64,000 nt of DNA from Pycnopodia helianthoides. Taxonomy: Eukaryota > Echinodermata > Asteroidea > Forcipulatida > Asteriidae. Within the stretch, counting starts at the first letter, position 1. Every line of letters begins with the position of its first letter. The DNA is taken from positions 7,148,583-7,212,582 of the forward strand of contig CM063258.1 in the NCBI GenBank assembly GCA_032158295.1, in the 5' to 3' direction. The notes under the pieces are model-generated. The model had not been told where the DNA came from. It made no database searches and saw only the letters and a program-made list of their open reading frames with translations. Shown here one piece after another: positions 59,401 through 64,000 of this stretch. Position numbers and translations under genes: made by a program.

Positions 59401-59968
59401 CGCAGGTGTAAAACGCTCATAAGGACTACCAAGAAACGACGAAATGCGGCAGTGTTGGGCCATAGCCTACAATGTAAACAAACTGTCGGGAGAATCTAGC
59501 AGTAGACTTTATGCACATGGCATCGTTTGAGTAGGGTGCCCTCGGCTAGAGGTCAAAAGAACATTGCTCATTGGCTCATTCTCTGCGCCGCGCGTACAAG
59601 ATGTGCGTTTTCCATTGTTTTGTCATCGTTTAACCTCTAAGATGGCGGCGTGATGATATAAGGTATATAACAAGGCATATCAAGGAACGGAGAAGACTAC
59701 ATTGTGCCCACATGGGCATTATGGGACGACGGTCAAACAGTAACAACACCCTATTAAGAACAACCCGTGATAAGGAACCAATGGAGTGGCAAGCTTGCCT
59801 ACGCTACTCAGCAAAGTACATGATGATGATGACATTGTGACTGTCTTTGTAGACACTTGTTTAGAAGACCCTTGAGGGCGCTTTATATTCTGTTCTTACC
59901 TCGTCCCTTTCTCCATCTTCGACACGGAATCGTCCCGATGTACAACCATCTCGGTCACAAGTCGTTAG
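17665..59968 (-). CDS. GARNL3: GARNL3 orthologue: Rap/Ran-GAP plus CNH domain protein (25 exons, 5' incomplete)
   Basis: Twenty-five exons join in consistent phase into at least 1066 codons, close to the vertebrate GARNL3 length of about 1000. The N-terminal half carries [51 protein letters not shown] and [20 protein letters not shown]. It also has [16 protein letters not shown], in which the Asn is the catalytic 'Asn thumb' of Rap-GAP domains. The C-terminal half ([33 protein letters not shown]) is the CNH domain. The tail is Ser-rich and ends VDEDDIDLK, as vertebrate GARNL3 ends DEDIIDLK. It is presumably a cytosolic GTPase activator for Rap-type small GTPases; this is inferred from the family. 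The start codon is not included. One exon has an extra base. Confidence 0.93.
18564..19005. other. GARNL3 intron 24
   Basis: I see no gene or obvious repeat beyond the duplicated phrase AATTTATTAAGGTGCT near 18590 and 18627. Confidence 0.6.
19006..19123 (-). CDS. GARNL3: GARNL3 exon 24
   Basis: The acceptor is tcgttgacacacag|TGTG and the donor is CGCAG|gtaatg. It encodes [20 protein letters not shown], then a Pro/Ser/Asn-rich linker. This is the end of the CNH domain. Confidence 0.9.
19258..19426. mobile_element. Foldback element, family F6
   Basis: The left arm GGGCCTTTTTGAAACCACGG pairs with the right arm CCGTGTTTTCGAAAATGGCC. GCTTGGG/CCCAAGC blocks lie inside. A related arm occurs at 56100-56150 (GGCCTTTTCCAAACCTCGG). 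Confidence 0.65.
19585..19703 (-). CDS. GARNL3: GARNL3 exon 23 (CNH core)
   Basis: The acceptor is ttgtttttcag|TTTG and the donor is TCCAAG|gtaagg. It encodes [20 protein letters not shown] and then [19 protein letters not shown], nearly the vertebrate sequence. Confidence 0.95.
20155..20330. repeat. GGGTCA/TGACCC-rich element
   Basis: GGGGCCTGACCCAATATAGG and GGGGTCAGGCCCTCTGGGAC are two inverted blocks of the same family seen at 11765. Related sequence begins again at 19795 and may be an interrupted copy. Confidence 0.6.
20505..20585 (-). CDS. GARNL3: GARNL3 exon 22
   Basis: The acceptor is aatttcttaccag|ACAT and the donor is CATCG|gtaagc. It encodes [20 protein letters not shown] and then SAPKAI. 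Phase is 1 to 1. Confidence 0.92.
20632..20999. mobile_element. MITE, family F4, copy 2
   Basis: It shares TTGGTAAGGAGCA, GAGAAAGAGGTA, GAAGCCTTTCTCAGGCAT and TTGCAACTTCGATGACCAAT with copies 1 and 3, and ends in ATCCTGCCTTT. Confidence 0.75.
21130..21430 (-). repeat. tRNA-derived SINE, family A, minus copy
   Basis: GGGACTCGAACCCTCACTCT followed by CAGAGCATGAGTCCAGT is the reverse complement of the family A head. The body lies at lower coordinates. The 130-codon open frame through it is not a gene. Confidence 0.7.
21875..21944 (-). CDS. GARNL3: GARNL3 exon 21 (NAGNAG acceptor)
   Basis: The acceptor is a tandem cag/cag, so the exon starts either at 21944 ([20 protein letters not shown]) or at 21941, without the Gln. 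The donor is AACC|gtaagt. Phase is unaffected by the choice. Confidence 0.92.
22016..22261. mobile_element. Foldback MITE, family F2, copy 2
   Basis: AAGGGACACGTTGCATTCAG at the left pairs with GAAGGCATTGTGTCCCTT at the right, flanked by TA on both sides. Confidence 0.85.
22422..22443. repeat. (TGTC)n microsatellite
   Basis: About five TGTC units lie 16 bp beyond the 3' end of GARNL3 exon 20, just inside the intron. Confidence 0.9.
22459..22611 (-). CDS. GARNL3: GARNL3 exon 20
   Basis: The acceptor is ttgatgtgggcag|GAGC and the donor is AGCAAA|gtaagt. It encodes [20 protein letters not shown] and then [20 protein letters not shown]. These are the central CNH strands. Confidence 0.94.
22612..23111. 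other. GARNL3 intron 19
   Basis: It holds only a possible retroposon 3' tail ending in (AATTG)n at 22955-22982. Confidence 0.5.
23112..23275 (-). CDS. GARNL3: GARNL3 exon 19
   Basis: The acceptor is attccatcaaag|GGTG and the donor is GTCAGG|gtaagt. It encodes [20 protein letters not shown] and ends VEGFTFVR. Phase is 1 to 0. Confidence 0.93.
23761..23876. mobile_element. Foldback MITE, family F3, copy 2
   Basis: GCCATTTTGAGATATGGTGG and CCACCATATCTCAAAAAGGC are the inverted ends, in the same orientation as copy 1. Confidence 0.85.
24283..24396 (-). CDS. GARNL3: GARNL3 exon 18
   Basis: The acceptor is attattattag|GGAA and the donor is CGAAAG|gtaaac. It encodes [20 protein letters not shown] and ends [11 protein letters not shown]. 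Phase is 1 to 1. Confidence 0.93.
24560..24975 (-). repeat. tRNA-derived SINE, family A, minus copy with duplicated body
   Basis: GGGACTCGATCCCACACTCT is the head. The body phrase TTAAGCACAAAAGTAGCTA...GCTGACCAGA occurs twice (about 24525 and 24675), so two copies or a duplicated body are joined. Confidence 0.65.
25062..25160 (-). CDS. GARNL3: GARNL3 exon 17
   Basis: The acceptor is ctgtatcttttcag|AGGG and the donor is TAAAG|gtacag. It encodes [20 protein letters not shown] and then [12 protein letters not shown]. Phase is 1 to 1. Confidence 0.93.
25161..25882. other. GARNL3 intron 16
   Basis: I see no gene or recognisable repeat. Confidence 0.5.
25883..25930 (-). CDS. GARNL3: GARNL3 exon 16 (48-nt micro-exon)
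   Basis: The acceptor is ttttttcag|GGGA and the donor is GAAG|gtaatt. It encodes [15 protein letters not shown], a typical CNH beta strand (L.VGTE.G.F). Phase is 1 to 1. Confidence 0.92.
26105..26168 (-). CDS. GARNL3: GARNL3 exon 15 (start of CNH domain)
   Basis: The acceptor is ccacgcag|CCCT and the donor is ATGGG|gtgagt. It encodes [20 protein letters not shown] and then W, matching the beginning of the citron-homology region of GARNL3. Confidence 0.93.
26440..26595. mobile_element. Foldback element, family G
   Basis: The left arm GCCATCTTTGATGAAACGTG and the right arm CGTTGTTTTTCATCAAAGAT form an inverted repeat, followed by CCATGACGTCATGTGCAAAC. A related copy is nested in the SINE at 2190-2530. 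Confidence 0.7.
26740..26814 (-). CDS. GARNL3: GARNL3 exon 14 (weak donor)
   Basis: The acceptor is tttccctctag|CTGT and the donor is CGAGAG|gttcgt. It encodes [20 protein letters not shown] and then LLKRE. The donor departs from consensus at +3 to +4, but exon 15 continues with the expected PWEPQC. Confidence 0.88.
27213..27460. mobile_element. Foldback MITE, family F2, decayed copy 3
   Basis: CATTCAGATTGGGCGCCATG near the left end and AAAACGCCCAATCCGAAGG near the right, with the same internal CCCTCGAAATTGTGTGGTTT and GAAATGGCGGACCG blocks. Confidence 0.75.
27671..27778 (-). CDS. GARNL3: GARNL3 exon 13
   Basis: The acceptor is tttgggttattcag|AACA and the donor is GGGCAG|gtacgc. It encodes [20 protein letters not shown] and then [16 protein letters not shown]. 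Phase is 0 to 0. Confidence 0.94.
28500..28770. repeat. Diverged direct repeat, copy 1
   Basis: The shared block order is GTCCAGGT, then GATTTTGTACACA, GATGC.G.CAGAGTTTTGTC, CTAACCAAA, TTGA..GACAC, matched at 29690-29955. It may be the ends of a larger degraded mobile element spanning 28500-29955. Confidence 0.6.
29690..29955. repeat. Diverged direct repeat, copy 2
   Basis: It is the partner of 28500-28770, with the same block order (CAGAGTTTTGTCCTGCCCCT, TAACCAAAAGACTG). Confidence 0.6.
30563..30676 (-). CDS. GARNL3: GARNL3 exon 12 (apparent one-base insertion)
   Basis: The acceptor is cgtgttattgcag|TTAT and the donor is AACAAG|gtaaca. The 5' part reads INGEKSSL after a split Leu, matching the vertebrate LINGEK. 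The 3' part reads [20 protein letters not shown] in another frame. The exon is 114 nt where 113 would keep the frame, and the extra base is a T of the run near 30650. A cryptic AG inside the exon (gagaaaag|CAGCC) would restore the frame but lose the conserved LINGEK. Confidence 0.85.
30770..31180. repeat. Tandem array, period about 68 bp
   Basis: Six copies of a unit containing TTTGAAACTTTGCATGGTGG, ACAATCTAGTAAGGTTTGC and ACACCATGTACATGAG, starting near 30778, 30846, 30916, 30982, 31048 and 31121. It is in GARNL3 intron 11, starting about 95 bp beyond exon 12. Confidence 0.9.
31876..31982 (-). CDS. GARNL3: GARNL3 exon 11
   Basis: The acceptor is ggattatttgcag|GTTA and the donor is TAAAC|gtgagc. 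It encodes [20 protein letters not shown] and ends SFRDFLLVK. Conservation with vertebrate GARNL3 is very high. Confidence 0.95.
32235..32360. repeat. Dispersed repeat, family H, copy 2 (inverted)
   Basis: It is the inverted partner of 10360-10480, with GCTCTGAAAGAGTAT and ACTTTCATGAGGACTTTAT. Confidence 0.65.
32402..32429. repeat. Poly(T) tract
   Basis: A run of about 28 T on the plus strand, possibly a retroposon poly(A) tail in minus orientation. The sequence just beyond it was not assignable. Confidence 0.8.
33225..33530 (-). repeat. tRNA-derived SINE, family A, minus copy
   Basis: The head is at GGGACTCGAACCCACACTCT; the body is at TTAACCCCTACGGTTTCTTC and the tail at GCTTGCGAGCTACAGTGAC. 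Its head is part of the 372-bp tandem duplication. Confidence 0.75.
33411..34156. repeat. Recent 372-bp tandem duplication
   Basis: 33411-33782 and 33783-34156 are almost identical. The differences seen are single bases and one-base indels (for example GAGCGAGAAGAAAG against GAGCCGAGAAGGAAG). The unit runs from AAGGCAATTATGGTAAAG to GCAGCATGGGCCC and includes a SINE head. Confidence 0.95.
34521..34566 (-). CDS. GARNL3: GARNL3 exon 10 (46-nt micro-exon)
   Basis: The acceptor is gttttaaaacag|ATAT-type and the donor is CGTATAG|gtaagt. It encodes [14 protein letters not shown]. It completes His with exon 9 (HFTHIFALV) and Arg with exon 11 (YRLRVFSEE). This matches the vertebrate FTHIFALVRY...YRL segment. 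Confidence 0.92.
34735..35060. repeat. GGTCAATCCC tandem array
   Basis: Alternating units GGTCAATCCCAGATC and GGTCAATCCCGGATCGA, about 15-17 bp each and pairing into units of about 30 bp. It ends about 20 bp from the donor of GARNL3 exon 9. Confidence 0.9.
35081..35195 (-). CDS. GARNL3: GARNL3 exon 9 (catalytic Asn thumb)
   Basis: The acceptor is tctggattgaag|GTGG and the donor is TTACCC|gtatcc. It encodes [20 protein letters not shown] and ends [11 protein letters not shown]. The Asn of HIGND is the residue Rap-GAPs insert into the GTPase in place of a glutamine. The donor abuts a tandem array (34735-35060). Confidence 0.95.
35196..37177. other. GARNL3 intron 8
   Basis: No exon is needed here. 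It holds a repeat at 36885-37025 and a decayed F5 end (37072-37147). The rest shows no recognisable element. Confidence 0.5.
36885..37025. repeat. Dispersed repeat, family E, copy 1
   Basis: ACCTTATGCACATGACGTAA at the left and AATGCATAAGGTCC at the right are inverted ends. TTGAGTAGGGCGCCCTC and TCTAAGATGGCGGCGTGATG are shared with 59505-59665. Confidence 0.7.
37178..37281 (-). CDS. GARNL3: GARNL3 exon 8
   Basis: The acceptor is cttatttcag|ACAA and the donor is CAACAG|gtaaaa. It encodes [20 protein letters not shown] and then [14 protein letters not shown], the central beta strands of the Rap-GAP domain. Confidence 0.95.
37815..37913 (-). CDS. GARNL3: GARNL3 exon 7
   Basis: The acceptor is acctatcttatag|AAAA and the donor is CAAAA|gtacgt. 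It encodes [20 protein letters not shown] and then [12 protein letters not shown], the Rap-GAP 'F..FL..LG..I.L..W..F.GGLD' motif. Phase is 1 to 1. Confidence 0.94.
38248..38631. mobile_element. MITE, family F1, copy 2 (inverted relative to copy 1)
   Basis: The ends are AGGAACATTACAGAATTGGT and ACAATTCTGTAATGTTCCT, flanked by TTAA at 38244-38247 and 38632-38635. The interior is the reverse complement of 7418-7767. It ends about 100 bp from GARNL3 exon 6. Confidence 0.88.
38729..38831 (-). CDS. GARNL3: GARNL3 exon 6 (start of Rap-GAP core)
   Basis: The acceptor is tttggctag|GAGC and the donor is CAATG|gtaaag. It encodes [20 protein letters not shown] and then [14 protein letters not shown], one of the best conserved blocks of the Rap-GAP domain. 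Confidence 0.95.
39800..39985. repeat. 21-bp tandem array
   Basis: About eight copies of GAGTCAGGCTGACCCCGAATA with CCTGAATA variants. It lies in a GGGTCA/TGACCC-rich element that begins near 39680. The open frames through it are repeat artefacts. Confidence 0.92.
40316..40376 (-). CDS. GARNL3: GARNL3 exon 5
   Basis: The acceptor is tgtttttgctttcag|CCGG and the donor is CAGAAG|gtacta. It encodes [20 protein letters not shown]. Phase is 2 to 0. Confidence 0.93.
43447..43670. repeat. CA-flanked GGGGACC repeat
   Basis: (CA)n at both ends encloses GGGGACCTCCTATTGTCCCTC and GGGGACCCTATTGTCCTCTT, two similar direct copies, then GGTCCCCGG. A comparable CA plus GGGGTCC arrangement lies at 12609-12830. 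Confidence 0.6.
45499..45615 (-). CDS. Orphan exon-like open frame
   Basis: After an AG (gtaaatcag|GCTG) the minus strand reads [20 protein letters not shown], then [18 protein letters not shown] and TAG. There is also a GTAGGC after FGFE. The sequence looks coding, but phase 0 does not fit between GARNL3 exons 4 and 5, and no partner exon was found. Confidence 0.25.
   Translation of the reverse strand, partial: ADGQVHLIDEVPSEFVVMFGFEVGPLHESMSSKECTLV
45960..46130. repeat. GGGTCA/TGACCC-rich element
   Basis: CTTCTGGGTCAATATGACCC and AAATGACCCAGAAACAGGTC match the family seen at 11765 and 54060. Confidence 0.65.
48120..48184 (-). CDS. GARNL3: GARNL3 exon 4
   Basis: The acceptor is acctttgaag|GGGA and the donor is CTGAG|gtaaga. 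It encodes [20 protein letters not shown] and then L, matching the GTQKICLPYSP block. Phase is 0 to 2. Confidence 0.94.
48185..49270. other. GARNL3 intron 3
   Basis: I see no gene or assignable repeat. AAAATGCATTAG near 48930 is the inverse of CTAATGCATTTT near 48890. Confidence 0.5.
49271..49389 (-). CDS. GARNL3: GARNL3 exon 3
   Basis: The acceptor is catgttcag|TCCA and the donor is CAACC|gtaagt. It encodes [20 protein letters not shown] and then ends [13 protein letters not shown]. Phase is 1 to 0. It is strongly conserved with vertebrate GARNL3. Confidence 0.94.
53175..53375 (-). repeat. tRNA-derived SINE, family B, intact copy
   Basis: The B box is GGATTGGAACCTGCGACC and the A box GAGCCATCTAGCC (plus-strand spelling), followed by AATGCTGGCGGTCTC and GCCAGGGATCACAACCCAG to CCTGGGAAGCGG. 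It shows what the interrupted copy at 2190-2530 looked like before insertion. Confidence 0.75.
54060..54540. repeat. GGGTCA/TGACCC-rich element, longest copy
   Basis: From about 54300 (ACTTCCGGGTCAGAATTGAC) to 54540 (GAGTGTTTTTAGAGTGC) it has inverted termini of the form CACTCTAAAAAC..CGGGTC. The interior is made of TGACCC/GGGTCA blocks. A related fragment precedes it at 54080-54115. Confidence 0.75.
54704..54791 (-). CDS. GARNL3: GARNL3 exon 2
   Basis: The acceptor is ctatattttcag|ATGT and the donor is AAAAA|gtaagt. It encodes [20 protein letters not shown] and then WYFKYFLGK. It begins with an ATG immediately after the acceptor, but exon 1 joins it in phase, so that codon is probably internal. 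Confidence 0.93.
57150..57290. repeat. GGGTCA/TGACCC-rich element, left end
   Basis: It begins ACACTCTGAAAAACTTCCGG and contains GGGTCGGAATCGACCCGG and GGGGGCCTGACCCTGAGTCA. Confidence 0.65.
58030..58165 (-). repeat. tRNA-derived SINE, family A, diverged minus copy
   Basis: CCAGTATTCGAACCTTTATT and TAGACTGCTCGGCCACGACA (plus strand) correspond to the B and A box ends of the family A head. Confidence 0.6.
59505..59665. repeat. Dispersed repeat, family E, copy 2
   Basis: ACTTTATGCACATGGCATCG, TTGAGTAGGGTGCCCTCG and TCTAAGATGGCGGCGTGATG match 36885-37025 in the same order. Confidence 0.7.
59900..59968 (-). CDS. GARNL3: GARNL3 exon 1 of traced set
   Basis: The acceptor is tctgtttgacag|CTAA and the donor is GACGAG|gtaaga. 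It encodes [20 protein letters not shown] and then RDE, matching the GRFRVENG block near the N-terminus of vertebrate GARNL3. Phase is 0 to 0. Confidence 0.85.
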
Positions 59969-60984
59969 CTGTCAAACAGACAAAAGATGCAACAGAGTTT
60001 AAACAACTTACTCAAACATCCAATTCTGAAAATATTTTTTGACAAATGGAAATTACAAACGGAGCCGAAGATTGATGGGAAATGTAAAAATGTAAACATC
60101 TGAAGGTCCGTAAAACCAGTCGTTTTTATGACTGTTTCGGTTAGAAAAAAAAACAGAAAGTTGAATCCCATTTAGGTTAAACATTTGACACGGAAATATG
60201 AATAGATTGTGGAAGGGGGGTGATGGTCACACCGTCCAAACAGTTGGTTCTTGTACGAATTGCAACTGCTTTGCCTGGTGAATTTTGATCGGTGAGATTA
60301 TCAAAGGTGATATTGTTTAAACAAACATCGTAGTGTTAATGTTTGATATGGCTCGTCGACATAACATGGTCGGCATAACATGGTTTAATTCCGTATACAA
60401 CAAAATGTTTTCTCTGTTAAAAAAAGAGAGATTCAATGAGATTTGTTGTTGAGGTCAGTTGCTCCTCTGCCAATAACAACAAATATTTCACAAGCAAAAA
60501 ATGAATTTTGCAAAAAGAGAAGTCATCTAACGACGGATGTCCATTTACGCATGATTAAAAAAACACAGTCTGGAAAAAACCCCGCTGACCGTCAACGCAG
60601 TAAACACCGAAGGTCACCTTCATTTCCTCGGAGTACACGTGCCCACTTTGAGGCACTTCCAAGCCACCGTCGACCGCATCGATCGCCTCCCTTATCAAAT
60701 TTGACACATTACGAGGGGCACGAGTACGGTGTTTGAATACGCTGCACGAGTTAGGGGCGTTTCAGAACAGAACAATACATTAATTTTACCTTGCGTTTCA
60801 AACTAAAATTATTCCAATTATACGCTGAAACTGTCATCTTAATACCGAAATTTGCCATCGCTTTGAACTGTTTCGTTTCACCCTCTTCATATTTTCTTGT
60901 CATGAAACTAAAAAGAATTGAATTCTCAATCGATCTCAGACGTTACTTAATGCACCCAGTTCAGTTAACACAGGTAGGTATTAC

Positions 60985-61020
60985 GGAGCCATACTCAATA
61001 AGATGCTCTTTTTGCACTCG
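60985..61020 (-). CDS. GARNL3: Candidate upstream exon of GARNL3
   Basis: A 36-nt stretch, ctttgcccgcgag|CGAG ... TCC|gtaata, reads RVQKEHLIEYGS in phase 0. It would join exon 1 of the traced set (LTTCDRDG) and recalls the HYGS motif just before the equivalent point in vertebrate GARNL3. It is too short to be sure. Confidence 0.3.
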
Positions 61021-62779
61021 CTCGCGGGCAAAGATAGAAAGTGGTTACTTATGGTATGCATGAACTACATCGGCAATAATAATGCGGGACTAATGGTTAG
61101 TGAGTCACTGCACAAAAAGAATTACCACACAGTCGTTGAAAGGGAATGAAAAAACATTCATCAATGCTGGTGCCCTGACTTCTATTTATCTTTCCTGTAC
61201 ACTGTCATCACTATTTCCTCCAAAACGCTTTATGGTCTAAACTCATCAATACAAAGTTACACAATTCATGTTTCTGTTTTCATATTGCTTTGGGCTCTTA
61301 GTTTGGCTCTTATTGCTTTTGGCTCACAATGAATGTAACACTGTAAATGTTCTTTATTAATTTTGTACAATAGTCATATAGTTTGGGCGTACCGTGCGCC
61401 ATCACAAATCAATGTTTCCCCAAAGGCATTTCTCTTATTGAATTCTTAGATTGTCATTCGTAAAAGAAAACAAATGGAAGTGAAATTGAATTTCTCTCAA
61501 TTTCTAACGGAAAGAGCACAATCCCCTAAAATTTCTCTCTACTGTGCCCCATTATAATATTTCATAATAGTTTGATAAATTGATAAACGACGGCAGATGG
61601 CTAAAATATGGCATGCAAGGAGCTGCAATACTAATTTAAAAAAAACATCTGTTATAACGTCACAAGAAATACAAAAAATAGTATTGCCTAGGAAACCATT
61701 ATCAATAATTCCCCTGGTGAATGAATAACCCAAACCACAGATACTGCAAACACTAGGTTAGTGTTGACTAACTTAATTGGACGTGACAATCTAATGCATG
61801 TGACGCACAAACAAGTCAAGTGCGCGCTCCACTCGAGTCAAATTAACTTGGTATAAATATTGCAGTTGTATCCGTTTATCAGCACACACACATACACACA
61901 CACAACTGTTTTACTCGCCAGGCTTAGACCAACATCAGCGAAGAGTTTTCGTGATCATGAAGATATAATATGCGTGCTCTTTCGCTTGGATTTGGGATCT
62001 ATGCAGCGCTACAAAAGTAAATTTTGATAATTTATTCGGATTTAATGCACTAGTTAGTCTGTCTGAAGTAATGCTAAACGGAAGGGAGGGAGGGAAAGGG
62101 GGGGGGGTGGGTGGGAGGGAGAGATGAGTTTGGTGGGGACAGGAAAGGAAAATGGCAAAAATATGCGAACAATTTGTTAGTTTGACTGAGAAAAGCCCAA
62201 CCATACAGTACCCTTCCCACCTATGAATGTTCAAGATTGTAGTTACAAAATGGAAAAGAGAATACATGTTCTGATGGGTCCGTATCACAGACTACACATA
62301 ATAAATGTCATCAAAAAAAGATGTGCCCTCTCACGCCCCGTTCTTTTAAAGCAAGATAAAATTTACAAAATGAAACACACAGAGAGTACAAATTTACAAG
62401 AGGTAAACAAAGATAAAGATAACGATAAGTCGGCATTATTTACAGCGCTTTTACATCAGCGCAGAGCGCTGTACCAGCTACAAAGAACAGGTAGCATTAC
62501 ACGTAGACAGATTGCAGGTTCTGTTGGGGGTGTGCTGAAGATGCTCCCCGAAAAATACAGTCAGTTCTTTAACAGTATTGAGGTAAACGTATAGGTCCAT
62601 GTAGAATCCATTTCGTTAATGTTCGCATACAGCGATGTAAACATTTATCTTGCGTCCGCAATCTTTGTCGTGTTGTCATTGTGTACAACAGCAGTCATCA
62701 ATACTGAACCATGTCAACACAACCCTGGGTGCCAGACTATTTTTCTCCCTCCCTGCCTCGATTTGGTCACATTGGTAAG

Positions 62780-63154
62780 AAAATAAAACCGATGGCAGTT
62801 GGACCAGTATCTTCACTTGGTGTACCCCCAACGTACGCATAAAATAAAAAGCCTGTGAAAATTTGAGCTCACTTGGTCAACGAAGTTGCAAGAAAATAAT
62901 GAAAGAAAAAAAACCCACCCTTTTTGCATAGAATTGTGTGCTTTCAGATGCCTGAGAACAGCTTCATGCCTGAAGCCTTTCACAAATTCAATTTTCGGGG
63001 TAAAACATTACCTCTTTCTCTAAGACTACATTACTTTAAAGGGGGTCGTTTCTAGCAATGTTTTATAATATCAACAGCTCTCAAGTGATTTTACCTAGTA
63101 AGTTTTTATGGTCATTAACTTGTGGAGTAATTACCAAAAGTACACACTGCCTTT
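62780..63154. mobile_element. MITE, family F4, copy 3 (inverted)
   Basis: The right end CAAAAGTACACACTGCCTTT, and the interior (ATGCCTGAAGCCTTTCACAA, TTACCTCTTTCTCTAAGACT), are the reverse complement of copies 1 and 2. The left terminus is too diverged to place exactly. Confidence 0.7.
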
Positions 63155-64000
63155 AAAGCCGACAAAATATAAATACATTGCCAAACAAACGTCCAACAGT
63201 AAAACGCAGCAGTGCTTTCAATGCTAAGATTGTCAGGGTGTAGACAGAGGGGGCGGGGTGGAGGAGGGGTCGGCAAAACCCCATAATGCTCACCCCCTCT
63301 CAGCGTGATAGAGCTAAGTAGGCCAAGTGTACGAATAATCGATGTAACATGCTCATCACAGTTCCCTTGGGATTCACCCAGGGGAAACATTGATACTACT
63401 GTAACAGTCAAACTTGATTTGATGCCAAAGTTAACAAAGACTGATCCAGGTCAGTCGTATACCGAACCGAACAATGAACTGTACTCTGTATGGTAACCTT
63501 ATACATACACACACACAATAATAATAATGTCATGTGAAACGCACGAGTGAAAGGGTGAGAGTAACCACTGCCGAAGCCGACCTCGTTTCCCCACGTATCT
63601 TTAAATGCTTTTATCCGTAATGAATTATTTGATCTCGAGAGCGTGTACTACAGCAGGGACTACACAAAAAACCTTCACCTAATTCTGCTCGGGTCTTGGG
63701 TGAACACTTTTCCTCTCGTTGTTAACATCATTTTTCTGGACAATATTAGAGTATAAAAGTGCAGTTGCTGCCTTCTGCTGGGCCCAAATCAGTCAAGACA
63801 AGAACTTCAATTAAACGTTTGTACAAGATTGGTAAGGATACAAAACACTATTGTTTAATTGGTCAGAGGTTTTTCCCCAGGGGGAGAAAATGGTGCACTC
63901 CTTGTGCCCCCCCCCCAACAAAAAAGTTACACTAGTTTCGTCGCTGTTGTTTTTCCAGGGCTTTCTAATTTATGAACAACCGATAATTACAATTTTGCCA

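Larger units (their letters stand above)
54792..59899. other. GARNL3 intron 1
   Basis: It contains a (GA)n tract just beyond exon 2 (54803-54824), G- and C-runs at 55484-55500 and 55705-55720, a GGGTCA-rich element end (57150-57290), a family A SINE (58030-58165) and a family E repeat (59505-59665). No exon is recognised. Confidence 0.55.
59969..64000. other. Sequence upstream of the traced GARNL3 exons
   Basis: It contains the candidate exon at 60985-61020, an F4 MITE (62780-63154), a purine-rich G tract (62080-62125) and a 123-codon plus-strand frame at 62223-62594 with no recognisable domain. The promoter and start codon of GARNL3 are not identified. Confidence 0.5.

Noticed and set aside
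60443..60736. 97-codon plus-strand frame, also open on the minus strand
   Set aside because: It is an Arg/His/Pro-rich composition effect, with no domain, no splice context and no agreement with GARNL3.
62223..62594. 123-codon plus-strand open frame
   Set aside because: No recognisable domain, Lys-rich from A-rich DNA, and no supporting exon structure. It could be a relic, but I cannot support a gene.

Overview
The window is animal nuclear DNA, AT-rich and intron-rich, with no bacterial or viral gene organisation. It is most likely from a marine deuterostome invertebrate, and an echinoderm such as a sea star is my best guess. The reasons are a protein very close to vertebrate GARNL3, many short introns with GT-AG boundaries, tRNA-derived SINEs and a dense load of short foldback (MITE-like) elements. 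The species assignment is inference. Almost all coding sequence lies in short spliced exons on the minus strand, so long open frames are a poor guide here. I built the exons by matching splice sites, codon phase and recognisable protein motifs by eye.

Gene 1 (minus strand, 12460 down to 690) is a patatin-like phospholipase in 12 exons of about 554 codons. It keeps the glycine-rich oxyanion loop (GGGSKSM), the serine elbow (GSSAGS) and the catalytic Asp (DGG). The catalytic domain is followed by a C-terminal calcium-binding module with two canonical EF-hand loops and one degenerate one. A lipase of this kind fused to EF-hands is the most interesting biology in the window and suggests a calcium-regulated acyl hydrolase. 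Exon 1 is one nucleotide short of an open frame.

The intergenic stretch 12461-17664 holds a (CA)n tract, a tRNA-derived SINE and two MITE-like elements. Gene 2 (minus strand, from at least 59968 down to 17665) is the orthologue of GARNL3, a protein with a Rap/Ran-GAP domain followed by a citron-homology (CNH) domain. I traced 25 exons of at least 1066 codons, with phases that agree at every junction except one exon carrying a single extra base. The first coding exon or exons are upstream, possibly including a candidate at 60985-61020.

The rest is intron and repeat. It includes a palindromic satellite at 158-546, a tandem array of about 68 bp at 30770-31180, a fresh 372 bp tandem duplication at 33411-34156, a GGTCA-rich array at 34735-35060, and a 21 bp array at 39800-39985. 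Several families of foldback elements, mostly with TA or TTAA flanks, recur across the window, as do at least two tRNA-derived SINE families and a dispersed family rich in GGGTCA/TGACCC. I found no credible plus-strand gene, tRNA gene, rRNA or CRISPR array.
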